From: Hymenobacter psychrophilus | GTDB lineage: Bacteria; Bacteroidota; Bacteroidia; Cytophagales; Hymenobacteraceae | NCBI RefSeq assembly: GCF_900107135.1 | Contig: NZ_FNOV01000001.1 | Coordinates: 536,605-600,604, forward strand | Length of the DNA: 64,000 nt | Reading direction: 5' to 3' | Shown here: in pieces, positions 50,707-58,735 of the stretch | How the letters are laid out: every line of letters starts with the position of its first letter | How positions within the stretch are numbered: position 1 is the first letter of the stretch | The notes under the pieces: model-generated | Databases searched by the model: none | What the model saw: the letters and a program-made list of their open reading frames with translations, nothing else | What the model was told of the DNA's origin: nothing | Program-made: the position numbers and the translations under genes

Positions 50707-51597
50707 TCCCAGCACCTTAAACGCCAGCCAATCAACCGGCCTGACGGCGCCTAACTCGCCCAGCAACTGATACAGTTCGCGGGCCTCGGGGCGGCTGCGG
50801 TGGCGCAGGGCCTGACGCAGCTCCCAGCGCACGCGCACGACCAGCGCGGCCCGCTCGGCGGGGGTGCGGCACAGCGCCAGGGCCTTGCGGCACACTATGA
50901 TAGTGGAGGCCAGGTGCGGGTCGTGGCGACGGTAGCTTTTGGCCGATTTGGAGCGCGGGTGCAGGTGTTTCTGGGTGCTTACGATGTCGAGGAACTGAAA
51001 CTCCCAGTCGCGGCTGGCACGCACCCAGAAATCGAAATCCTCGTAGCTCAGGGTTTCGTCGTAGCCGCCCAGGGCATCGAGCGTAGCCCGGCGCATGAGC
51101 ATGGTGGGCGTGCTGATGAAGTAGCGTTCCAGCACATCGGCAAACACCAGGCCCGAGGCGGGGCGCGGGTGCAGGCCGCGGGCGTCGCGGCGGTAGTAGT
51201 GGCGCACAAACCGGCCCGATTCGTCGAGCAGCTCGGCATCGGTGTACACCACGCCGCAGCGCGGGCCGGCCTGCTCGAAGGCTGCCACCTGCCGGGCAAT
51301 GCGCTCGGGCAGCAGCACGTCGTCGGTAGCAAAATCAATCACGAACTCGCCCCGGCTCAAGGCCAGCCCCCGATTGAAGGCGCGGCAGTTATTCAGGTTT
51401 TGGGGCAGTAGCAACAGCTGCCAGCCGGGGTTTTGGGCGGCGTAGCGCCGCAGAATATCGGCGCTGCCATCAGTGCTGGCGTCGTCCACCAGCACCACCT
51501 CCAGGTGCGGGTACGTCTGCGCCAGAATCGAATCCAGGGCCGCCTCCAGAAACCGGGCGTGGTTGTAGCACAGGGCAATAATAGTGACGAGGGGCAT
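50704..51597 (-). CDS. Family 2 glycosyltransferase
   Basis: A 297-residue GT-A fold glycosyltransferase. MPLVTIIALCYNHARFLEAALDSILAQTYPHLEVVLVDDASTDGSADIL is the GT2 opening, FATDDVLLPERIARQ holds the metal-binding DxD-like pair, and LSYEDFDFWVRASRDWEFQFL contains the ED base. It should transfer a nucleotide-activated sugar to a glycan on the cytoplasmic face. The start at 51597 removes 33 upstream residues that are not family-like. Encoded 130 bases before the flippase gene on the same strand. Confidence 0.93.
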   Translation of the reverse strand: MPLVTIIALCYNHARFLEAALDSILAQTYPHLEVVLVDDASTDGSADILRRYAAQNPGWQLLLLPQNLNNCRAFNRGLALSRGEFVIDFATDDVLLPERIARQVAAFEQAGPRCGVVYTDAELLDESGRFVRHYYRRDARGLHPRPASGLVFADVLERYFISTPTMLMRRATLDALGGYDETLSYEDFDFWVRASRDWEFQFLDIVSTQKHLHPRSKSAKSYRRHDPHLASTIIVCRKALALCRTPAERAALVVRVRWELRQALRHRSRPEARELYQLLGELGAVRPVDWLAFKVLG

Positions 51598-51601
51598 TTG
51601 T

Positions 51602-51732
51602 TTAGTGCTTAGTTGATAGGGCTTTGGGCTTAGGCCGTTTCTTTGCTTTGCGATTGGCAGCGCTTTGCTTTTAGAATCCAGTGTCAAGTACAGCAAGACC
51701 TAAGCACCAAACACTATCAACTATCCACTAAG
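51602..51732. repeat. Imperfect inverted repeat, GCTTAGTTGATAGG type
   Basis: TTAGTGCTTAGTTGATAGGG near 51602 pairs imperfectly with CACTATCAACTATCCACTAAG ending at 51732. It fills the gap between the flippase gene and the GT2 gene and may be the worn copy of a repeat; the spacer is about 60 bases. Confidence 0.7.
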
Positions 51733-52990
51733 AAAATACTTCCCGCCGAAAATACCACAGACTCCAGAGTAGCAGCAGGGCATAGTCGGCGGCTTGGGCC
51801 CAGGGGGCGGCCAGCAGGCCCAGGCGGGGCAGCAGCAGCACCAGCAGCAAGGCGTAAGCAGCCGTCGAAACGGCTTGGAACACCACGTAGCGGCCCACCT
51901 GGGCGCGGGCCGTGAGCAGAAACAGTAGCGTCCAAGTTAGGAATTTCAGCCAGTCGGCCAGCAACTGGGGTCCGAGCAGGTAGCCGGCGGCGGCGAAGCG
52001 CGGCTCGAACAGCAGCGGCAGCAGCCAGGCGCGCGTCAGCCACAGCAGTGCTAGGCCCAGGGCCAGCGCCGGAGCCAGCACCAGCAGCACCAGCCGTACA
52101 AAGCGGCCCTGCGCGGCGGGCGCGCCGCCCAGCGCCGCCAGCCGCGGGTAGTACACGGTACCCAGCACCGACGATACCACCATGCCGTAGTTGTCGGAGA
52201 GCTTGGCTACGGCCTGCCACAAATCGGTGGCTTCCAGCCCGAACCGCTGCACCAGCACCTCGCGCAGCACAAAGCTGACGGCCTTGGTAAACAGCAGCGT
52301 ACTCAGGGCCATCAGCAGAAACCTGCCCAGCCCCCGTAGCGCCGCCCGGCTCAGGCGCCCACGCAGCCGGGGCAGCAGCCCGGCCCGGCTGGCCACTACG
52401 GCGGCGGGCAGCAGCAGCAGCCCCTGGGCCAACAGGTAGGCCAGCAGCGCCTGGGGCACCGGGCCGCCGCGCAGCAGCACGGCCGCCACGGCCAGCGGCC
52501 CGGCAATGCTCAGCCCCACCGTCAGCCACACGTAGTCGCGGAGGCGGCCGGCGGCCAGCAGCACGGCCACCGCCAGGGCGTAACCCATCAGCAGCAGCAG
52601 CCCCAGGCCCAGCAGCACCTTTTGGCCCGGCCCCAGCCGCAGCACCCCTACCAACGGACCAGGCAGCACCAGCGCCAGCAGGGCCAGCGCACCGGCCAGC
52701 AAATTCAGCAGCAGCGCGGCCCCCAGCCAGGCCCGGTAGCGCCCCGAACCGGGCCGCAAGGGAGCCAGATACTTCACCGCGCCCACGTGCGTGCCGTCGT
52801 TGGGCAGCGTAGTGAACAGGGCCATCAGGTTCTGGAAGTGCGCCAGCAGCGTGAGCCCGCCCGGCCCGCCGTACACGGCCAGCAGCTTATTGAGCACCAG
52901 CGCCCCCGCCGTGCGGGCCGCCACCGCCACTCCCGAGCCCGCCGCCCCGCGCACAAAGCGCCCGATAACAACGCGGCGGGATTCAGTCAT
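51728..52990 (-). CDS. Polysaccharide flippase-like membrane protein
   Basis: A 420-residue protein with about 12 hydrophobic segments. The start (RFVRGAAGSGVAVAARTAGALVLNKLLAVYGGPGGLTLLAHFQNLMALFTTLPNDGTHVGAVKYLAP) is typical of Wzx-type O-antigen/polysaccharide translocases of the MATE-like superfamily: an amphipathic first helix and a Gly-rich second one. It would move lipid-linked oligosaccharide across the inner membrane. Fits with the adjacent GT2 gene on the same strand. I did not find an unambiguous short motif; family rests on length, topology and opening. Confidence 0.82.
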   Translation of the reverse strand: MTESRRVVIGRFVRGAAGSGVAVAARTAGALVLNKLLAVYGGPGGLTLLAHFQNLMALFTTLPNDGTHVGAVKYLAPLRPGSGRYRAWLGAALLLNLLAGALALLALVLPGPLVGVLRLGPGQKVLLGLGLLLLMGYALAVAVLLAAGRLRDYVWLTVGLSIAGPLAVAAVLLRGGPVPQALLAYLLAQGLLLLPAAVVASRAGLLPRLRGRLSRAALRGLGRFLLMALSTLLFTKAVSFVLREVLVQRFGLEATDLWQAVAKLSDNYGMVVSSVLGTVYYPRLAALGGAPAAQGRFVRLVLLVLAPALALGLALLWLTRAWLLPLLFEPRFAAAGYLLGPQLLADWLKFLTWTLLFLLTARAQVGRYVVFQAVSTAAYALLLVLLLPRLGLLAAPWAQAADYALLLLWSLWYFRREVFS

Positions 52991-53031
52991 TTTTTTGGTG
53001 ATTTTGGTGATTAAGGATTAAGGATTAGGAA

Positions 53032-53163
53032 AAGAACGTCATGCTGAGCGAAGGCGCAGCCGTAGTCGAAGCATCTCTACCGCAGTGCCAACCCTAATTG
53101 GTCGCAACGAAGCGGTAGAGATGCTTCGACTCCGCTCCGCTGCGCTCAGCATGACCGTTCTTT
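53032..53163. repeat. Long GTCATGCTGAGCG-type inverted repeat
   Basis: Left arm 53032-53083 and right arm 53112-53163 are reverse complements with several mismatches and a duplication (CCGCTCCGCTGCGCTC in the right arm). The outer ends read AAGAACGTCATGCTGAGCG and CGCTCAGCATGACCGTTCTT. An AT-rich GATTAAGGATTAAGGATTAG run lies just to the left. It separates the flippase from the FemAB-like gene. Confidence 0.9.
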
Positions 53164-53171
53164 TCATCCCT

Positions 53172-54197
53172 TCACCCACCACCTCCCAGCTCCTTGCTGA
53201 ACGTCAGCTTCAACCCTGAAACAGCCCCCAGATGCCGCTTGAAGCGTAGCAGCGCCTCATCGACGCCGGTGGGCAGGGCGGAGATGCCCAGGTCGAGCAG
53301 GCGCATGCCGCTGGCCCGGCCGAAGGCGTGCAGGCCGGCGTTCAGCAGCACCATGGGGCTGAGGTGGTTATAGGCCAGTGGGCTGGCGGGCAGGAAGTGG
53401 TAGAGCACGTCGGGGCGCACCTCAATCACCACCGACACGGCCGCCCACCCGCCGGCCGCGTCGCGCACTGAAAACAGCAGCACCTGCCGCGGTAGGGCCC
53501 GAAACAGCGCCTGCAGCTGCTCCAGACTCATATTGAGCGGCTTGCCTTTTTCCTGGCGGCTGCGCGAAATCAGCTCATAGGCCAGTGGCAGCAGCAGCGG
53601 CGGCTCCTGCTCGAAGTGCAGGCCGTGGCGCGCGCATTTGCGCAGCCGCCGCCGCTCCGAAGGGTGCAGGTGGGCCTCGTAGTCGCGGCTCAGGGGCAGG
53701 TAGCTGTTGAGTTCGACGGGGCCGATATGGTAGCCCAGCCGGCCGAGTACGCTGGTCAGGCGGGCGCTGGCGGCGGGCTCGTAGGCAAAAGCCGGGGGGC
53801 GCAGCACTAACTGGCGCACGCCCCGCGCCCGCAGATGGGTTTCCACGGTTTCCAGAAAGGCCTGCAACACGCTTTCGGGCAGGTGGGAGGCGGTTTGCAC
53901 GGCGCCGAAGGGCGCCCGGCCGGGGCTGCGGGCCACGTGGCCATCGGCGCTCAGGTACACGGCCAATTGCGCGACGGTGTACGCGTCGTCTTCCAGAAAG
54001 AAGTGCAGCACCTCACCATCAGGCCACTGCTGCAGGGCCTGGTGGGCGGGCCGCAGGTATAGCCAGGGCACGTAGGCCGGGGGCCGCACCGGCTCGGGCG
54101 CCGGCCCTGGTAGCAGCCGCAGCCCGTAGCCCGCCCCAACCGGAGCAGGCAAAGGCAGCAGGTGAGCAGCGGCGACGGAAGTAGGCAGCAAAGGCAA
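53172..54197 (-). CDS. FemAB/GNAT-like acyltransferase, TTG start
   Basis: A protein of about 341 residues of the FemAB/GNAT-like type seen in glycan loci: YVPWLYLRPAHQALQQW, LNSYLPLSRDYEAHLHPSERRRLRKCARHGLHFEQEPP, LAYELISRSRQEKGKPLNMSLEQL, VRPDVLYHFLPASPLAYNHLSPMVLLNAGLHAFGRASGMRLLDLGISALP. It resembles the 43766-44800 protein in layout and in HxSxRRxLRxAR-like stretch. The frame is open to 54503 but that overlaps the divergent CorA gene and is Ser/Gly/Arg-rich; a TACTTTCG promoter-like core near 54218 puts the start at TTG 54197 or 54191. Acceptor unknown. Confidence 0.75.
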   Translation of the reverse strand: MPLLPTSVAAAHLLPLPAPVGAGYGLRLLPGPAPEPVRPPAYVPWLYLRPAHQALQQWPDGEVLHFFLEDDAYTVAQLAVYLSADGHVARSPGRAPFGAVQTASHLPESVLQAFLETVETHLRARGVRQLVLRPPAFAYEPAASARLTSVLGRLGYHIGPVELNSYLPLSRDYEAHLHPSERRRLRKCARHGLHFEQEPPLLLPLAYELISRSRQEKGKPLNMSLEQLQALFRALPRQVLLFSVRDAAGGWAAVSVVIEVRPDVLYHFLPASPLAYNHLSPMVLLNAGLHAFGRASGMRLLDLGISALPTGVDEALLRFKRHLGAVSGLKLTFSKELGGGG

Positions 54198-54318
54198 GGA
54201 TAAAACCGGAATCAGGAGGCGAAAGTACGATGATTTGCGCCGGACCGGGACCGAGGGCCGACGCACTTTCCCGGCAAAATCCCGTAAACTGTTCCCGTTC
54301 TGTTTTTCCGCCTCCCCT

Positions 54319-55548
54319 ATGACGCCGCCCCCCGCCCCGCCTGCCCCCCCCGCTTCGCCCCTGCCCGCCGCGCCGCCCCTGGCCGCCCGGCCCGACGAGG
54401 ACGAGGATGACCACCAGCTTTCCGCCGCCGATTTGGTGGAGCTGGAAGAGGCCCGGCGGCTGCGCGAGGAGCGCATCGGCCAGCGCCCCGGCACGCTCAC
54501 CATCCCCCCCGACGCGCTGCCCCCGCGCCTGCTGCTGACTACCTACGACGAGGAGTTTTTCCACGAGCAGGAGTACGCCGGCTACGACGAGCTACGGGCG
54601 TTTTTCCGGCAGCATCCGGATAAAAAGCACTGGCTCGATGTGCGCGGCTACAACGACCTGGACCTGATAGAGCGGCTGCAGCAGGATTTCAACATTCATC
54701 CGCTGCAGATGGAGGACGTGCTCAGCGACTACCAGCGGGCCAAGGTCGAGGAGACCGACGACGGCCTGTTTCTGGTGTCGCGCATGACCGAGTTCACCCG
54801 CCTTTTCAACATAGAAGACGACCAGCTCTCCATCTTCACCGGGCCCAACTACGTGCTCACCTTCCAGGACGACTACGACGACTGCCTGGAGCCCGTGCGG
54901 CTGCGGCTGCGCACGGGCCGCAGCAGCCTGCGCCGCCGCCCGCCGCTGTACCTGGCCTACGCCCTCACCGACGTGGTGCTCGACCACTACTACCCCACCA
55001 TGGCGGCTATCGGCGACTATCTCGAAACGCTGGAGGAGCGCATTTTTCAGGGCCGCTCCGACCGCCGGGTGCTCGCCCGCATCCTGCACGTAAAAAAGGA
55101 TATCGTGCGCTTCCGCCGCCTGGTGTACCCCGAGCGCGAGAAAATTGCCGAGCTCCTGCGCATGCCCGACGACGAGGTGCCCGAGGAAATCAAGGTGTTC
55201 TTCAAGGACTGCTACGACCACGCCATTCAGGCCCTGGATCTGGCCGAGAGCTACCGCGAAACCGTGAGCAGCCTTATCGATTTGTACATGTCGGACCAGA
55301 GCAACCGGGCCAACGAGGTGATGAAAGTACTGACCATTATCAGCAGCATTTTCATTCCCCTGAGCTTCATCGTAGGCCTCTACGGCATGAATTTCCAGCG
55401 CGAAGGCCCCAACGGCCGCGTCAACGTGCTCAATATGCCCGAGCTCTACAGCCCCTGGGGCTACCCGATACTGCTGGCTTTTCTGGCGCTCATCGTCGTC
55501 TTCCAGCTCGTGTATTTCTACCGCAAAGGCTGGCTGACGAACAAGTGA
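54319..55548 (+). CDS. corA: CorA-type magnesium transporter
   Basis: A 409-residue divalent-cation channel. The N-terminal 30 residues are Pro/Ala-rich (MTPPPAPPAPPASPLPAAPP), followed by the CorA cytoplasmic funnel (DVRGYNDLDLIERLQQDFNIHPLQMEDVLSDYQRAKVEETDDGLFLVSRM) and the two terminal helices, with the selectivity motif YGMNF in IPLSFIVGLYGMNFQ. ATG 54319 avoids a 28-residue unconserved extension. The stop codon TGA (55546-55548) is the first TGA of a GTGATTAGTGG repeat, so the repeat donates it. Confidence 0.92.
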   Translation: MTPPPAPPAPPASPLPAAPPLAARPDEDEDDHQLSAADLVELEEARRLREERIGQRPGTLTIPPDALPPRLLLTTYDEEFFHEQEYAGYDELRAFFRQHPDKKHWLDVRGYNDLDLIERLQQDFNIHPLQMEDVLSDYQRAKVEETDDGLFLVSRMTEFTRLFNIEDDQLSIFTGPNYVLTFQDDYDDCLEPVRLRLRTGRSSLRRRPPLYLAYALTDVVLDHYYPTMAAIGDYLETLEERIFQGRSDRRVLARILHVKKDIVRFRRLVYPEREKIAELLRMPDDEVPEEIKVFFKDCYDHAIQALDLAESYRETVSSLIDLYMSDQSNRANEVMKVLTIISSIFIPLSFIVGLYGMNFQREGPNGRVNVLNMPELYSPWGYPILLAFLALIVVFQLVYFYRKGWLTNK

Positions 55549-55730
55549 TTAGTGGTTAGTGATTAGTGATTAGTGAAGGAACGTCATTCTGAGCGCAGCG
55601 AAGAATCTCGCCCGGAATCGTTGGGGCGTCGTTGAAACATCAGCACGCGAGATTCTTCGCTGCGCTCAGAATGACGTTCCTTCACTAATCACTAACCACT
55701 AACCACTAACCGCTAATCACTAATCACTAA
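55545..55730. repeat. Composite repeat between the stops of CorA and the 917-aa gene
   Basis: Outer parts are GTGATTAGTGGTTAGTGATTAG units on the left and AACCACTAACCACTAACC on the right; inside is an inverted repeat (stem about 55572-55611 and 55649-55690, core GAACGTCATTCTGAGCGCAG, GAAGAATCTCG). The left outer part includes the CorA stop and the right part ends 3 bases before the stop of the 917-residue gene. Confidence 0.92.
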
Positions 55731-55733
55731 CTG

Positions 55734-58487
55734 CTACTTCACCAGCACATCCGTTCTGCGCAGCTCGTTGCCATTTACTCTAAACAGGTGGAAAGTGCTG
55801 GTGGCGGGGTTGTAGGTGAGGTCGACGCGGGGCGTGGTGCTGTCGAAGGGCTTGCCACCGACCAGGCGGAAGCGGGCGTCGTAGAGGTAGGCCTTGCCGG
55901 GGCCGGTTTCGGTGAGCACGTACACCTGCCGGTCGGGGCCGAAGTTGAAATACTGCACCGAGCGCGGGGCCGTGGTCAGGAACGACTGGCTGAGCAGGGC
56001 TTTGCCCTCGGGGTTGAAGAGCGTGAGCCGGCCGCCTTCTTCGCGGCTCACCACGTAGCTGTCCTGCTTCTGGTCGGCCACCAGGCGGAAGCGCGAGTCG
56101 CGGCTCCAGGTGGCCACCCGGCGGCGGGCCACCACATCGCCGCTCAAATTAAAGCTCACCCGCTCGCCGTGCTGGTTTACCACCGTCAGGCGGGTGCGGC
56201 GCAGGGTGGGGCCGGTTTCGACGAAGGCCGCGCTGGCCAGCCGGGCGCCCACGCTCAGCGGGAAGCCCGGGTAGGCCCCGCCGGCCTGGTCGAAGGCGTA
56301 CACGTAGCCGTTTTCGAGCAGCACCAGCACCACGTCGCGCCCGTCTACGGTCAGGTACTGCGGCGGGGCGGCCAGCCGGAACTCCAGCTGCTTGGGCTGC
56401 CAGCCGGCATAGATGTGGCCCTGGGTGTCGTAGAGAAACAGGTTGCTGCCGCCGCCGGCCACCAGCAGTCGGCGCGGCCCGCCCTCGCGCGTGGCCGGCG
56501 ACACGCTCAGGGCGGTGGCCCGCACCGTATCGGGCAGGTTGAGCGGGAAGTTGGGCTGCAGCTGGCCACGGTTGTTGTACTGAAAGAGCTGGCGAGGCGT
56601 AGCCAGCAGAAAGCCCGTGGCCCCCGGCAGCCGCACGGTAGGCCCCACCAGCGGCCCGGGCAGCGAGTCGGACCAAGCCACCACGTTTTCGGGCGTTACG
56701 TAGTGCAGCACGTGCGCCGTATCCTGCACCAGCACGCCCGGCAGCTTGGCTCCCGCCACCATTACGGCTTCGGGCGAGCTGCGCAGCGGCGTCTTGAAAT
56801 CGAGCACGGCGCCCGTACCGTCGGCGTTCTGAGGCCGGGCTTCGGCGGGCCCTTCGGCGGGGTGGCGCAGAATGAACTGGGTGAAATACTGCGCTCCGGC
56901 CTCCTGCTCGTTGTCGGCGGGCACCCAGTTCAGGGCTACCTGTGGGAAGCGCTTGAACAGCGTTTCGTTGCGTAGCAGGCCGGCCCGGCGCTGCTCCTGC
57001 AGGCCCCGCAGCAGCAGGTTCCAGCAGTTGCGCGTATCGAGCAACACCCGCAGGCGGGCCAGCGGCGGGGTGTCCTGCAAAAAGGCCACCTGGGTAGGCG
57101 AGCGGCTCCAGGTGTCGCCCGCGCTTACATCGGCCAGGTACTGGCGCAGGGCCGCCTCATCATCGCCAAACACCACGTAGCTGCCCACCTGCGCCACCAC
57201 CGGCCGCGGCCCGAAACCCGTGAACAGGTCGCCCAATAGCTGCTGGGGCAACTCAGCCACGCCGGTCTGGTAGAGCTGGTAGCCGCCCACCTTGCCAAAC
57301 GACGGGCTGGCCCCCACGGCCCGCCGCAGCTGGCCCAGCAGCGCCGTTACACGGGCCGGACTGGCGGTATAGACCAGCGCCAGCTTGCCGGGCCGCAGCC
57401 GCGCCGAGTTCGTGCTCAGGTAGCACAGCGCCACCTCGCGGCTCAACTGGGCGCGCAGGCTGTCGAGCAGTGGCGGCGCGGCCGGGGCCAGCGAATCGGG
57501 GGCGGCCGGGGGGCGGGGCCCGCGCAGTGCCGCCACCGACCCCAGGCCCAGATGCACGACCAGCGCCGCCCGCAGCGGCAGCACTTCGGCCATGCGCAGG
57601 CGCTGGGCGGGTTGGCCCACCAGGCGCTGGTGCAGGCTGCCGCGGGCCACTTCGGGATTGGCAAAGCCCCGAAAAACCACCTTGTTGCCGGCCAGCCGCA
57701 TCTCGGTCAGCTCGTTGCGGGCCAGGCTGGCCACGGCCGCTATTTCGGGCGTTAGCTCGGTGCGGAACAATACGCCCAGCAGCTGGGGTAGCCGCCGCTG
57801 ATTGAGCAGCAGCGTAGCATCCACGTCGCGGAGCCGGAAGTAGTCGATGCTCTGAAACTCGGCGGCCACGGTGGGCGCCTCGGGGCGGGCCAGGCGGCGC
57901 ACCACGGCTTCCACCAGCTTAGGGTTGCTACTGAAAACGAGGTGGTTGCGGTAGTTGAGCAGCGTCAGGCCGGCACTTTCCTCGCCTTCGGGCGGCTCGC
58001 GGCGGCGCACGTCAGTCAGCACCTGGCCCTCGTAGTCGCGGGTGCTCACCTGAAAATCGGGGGCCCGGCCCAGGCTTTCGAGTAGCCCGCGCACCTGCCG
58101 GTACTCGCGCACGCTGGCGATGGGCACCTGAAACAGCAAACCGAACTGCTGGGGCCCCGTTACGTGCACCGAGGTGAGCACCCGTTTGCGCCCCAGAAAG
58201 CTCAGCAACACGTCGCGCCCCCCCACCAAGCTGTCTACCAGCACCAGGTTTTCCTCTACCTGCTGGAAGTAGCGCACGGCCGTCAGGTTGTCCCAGACCT
58301 GGGTTTCCTTGAGGTGGCGCACCAGCGTGGGGTGGTCGCGGGTCATGGTCACCAGCACGGCATCGTCGGGCACCAGGGCCCAGGGGTCGACGGGCACGCT
58401 GGCCATGGTACGCCGGTAGTACACGTAGGAGCCCAGTGCCGTAAGCAGCAGCAGCAGAGTAAGCCAGACGAGTACGCGGTTCGACAT
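55734..58487 (-). CDS. Membrane-anchored DUF3352-like protein with beta-propeller
   Basis: A 917-residue protein: one N-terminal membrane helix (VLVWLTLLLLLTALGSYVYY), then about 560 residues resembling the DUF3352 type (periplasmic, LVPDDAVLVTMTRDHPTLVRHLKE...), and a C-terminal half from about residue 560 with PQQ/WD-like repeats (ATPRQLFQYNNRGQLQPNFPLNLPDT, GSNLFLYDTQGHIYAGWQP, NGYVYAFDQAGGAYPGFPLSVG). Signal anchor implies a periplasmic location. Function unknown. A TATTTTTG core (58525-58532, minus) is the likely promoter. Confidence 0.75.
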   Translation of the reverse strand: MSNRVLVWLTLLLLLTALGSYVYYRRTMASVPVDPWALVPDDAVLVTMTRDHPTLVRHLKETQVWDNLTAVRYFQQVEENLVLVDSLVGGRDVLLSFLGRKRVLTSVHVTGPQQFGLLFQVPIASVREYRQVRGLLESLGRAPDFQVSTRDYEGQVLTDVRRREPPEGEESAGLTLLNYRNHLVFSSNPKLVEAVVRRLARPEAPTVAAEFQSIDYFRLRDVDATLLLNQRRLPQLLGVLFRTELTPEIAAVASLARNELTEMRLAGNKVVFRGFANPEVARGSLHQRLVGQPAQRLRMAEVLPLRAALVVHLGLGSVAALRGPRPPAAPDSLAPAAPPLLDSLRAQLSREVALCYLSTNSARLRPGKLALVYTASPARVTALLGQLRRAVGASPSFGKVGGYQLYQTGVAELPQQLLGDLFTGFGPRPVVAQVGSYVVFGDDEAALRQYLADVSAGDTWSRSPTQVAFLQDTPPLARLRVLLDTRNCWNLLLRGLQEQRRAGLLRNETLFKRFPQVALNWVPADNEQEAGAQYFTQFILRHPAEGPAEARPQNADGTGAVLDFKTPLRSSPEAVMVAGAKLPGVLVQDTAHVLHYVTPENVVAWSDSLPGPLVGPTVRLPGATGFLLATPRQLFQYNNRGQLQPNFPLNLPDTVRATALSVSPATREGGPRRLLVAGGGSNLFLYDTQGHIYAGWQPKQLEFRLAAPPQYLTVDGRDVVLVLLENGYVYAFDQAGGAYPGFPLSVGARLASAAFVETGPTLRRTRLTVVNQHGERVSFNLSGDVVARRRVATWSRDSRFRLVADQKQDSYVVSREEGGRLTLFNPEGKALLSQSFLTTAPRSVQYFNFGPDRQVYVLTETGPGKAYLYDARFRLVGGKPFDSTTPRVDLTYNPATSTFHLFRVNGNELRRTDVLVK

Positions 58488-58524
58488 GCAGCGGGAAAGC
58501 GGGCCGTGAAAGGGACGGGATGAG

Positions 58525-58532
58525 CAAAAATA
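58525..58532 (-). promoter_or_regulatory. Promoter core of the 917-residue gene
   Basis: Reads TATTTTTG on the minus strand, 38 bases before its ATG at 58487; exact TAnnTTTG match. Confidence 0.6.
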
Positions 58533-58567
58533 GGCAATCGGGGCGGAGCGGGTGGGTTGGGCTCAAA

Positions 58568-58662
58568 ACGTCATTCAGAGCGCGGCGCAGAATCTTGCGT
58601 GCTGATGTTGGAGGACTATTACAAAGTCAGCACGCGAGATTCTGCGCCGCGCTCTGAATGAC
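58568..58662. repeat. Intergenic inverted repeat, GTCATTCAGAGCGCGGCGCAG type
   Basis: Arms ACGTCATTCAGAGCGCGG and CCGCGCTCTGAATGAC (58568-58607 and 58626-58662) are near-perfect. The spacer is about 20 bases and contains TGCTGATG / CAGCACG. It lies between the divergent 917-residue and APC genes. Confidence 0.9.
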
Positions 58663-58735
58663 TTGCTTTATTCTTCTACCCTCATTCACCGCCCATGCCC
58701 TATCTTCCGGCCCCATTCCCTCTTTTCTTTACCAG

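Noticed and set aside
54198..54503. N-terminal extension of the second FemAB-like protein to 54503
   Set aside because: Overlaps the divergent corA start, is Ser/Gly/Arg-rich, and a promoter-like TACTTTCG lies downstream of it.
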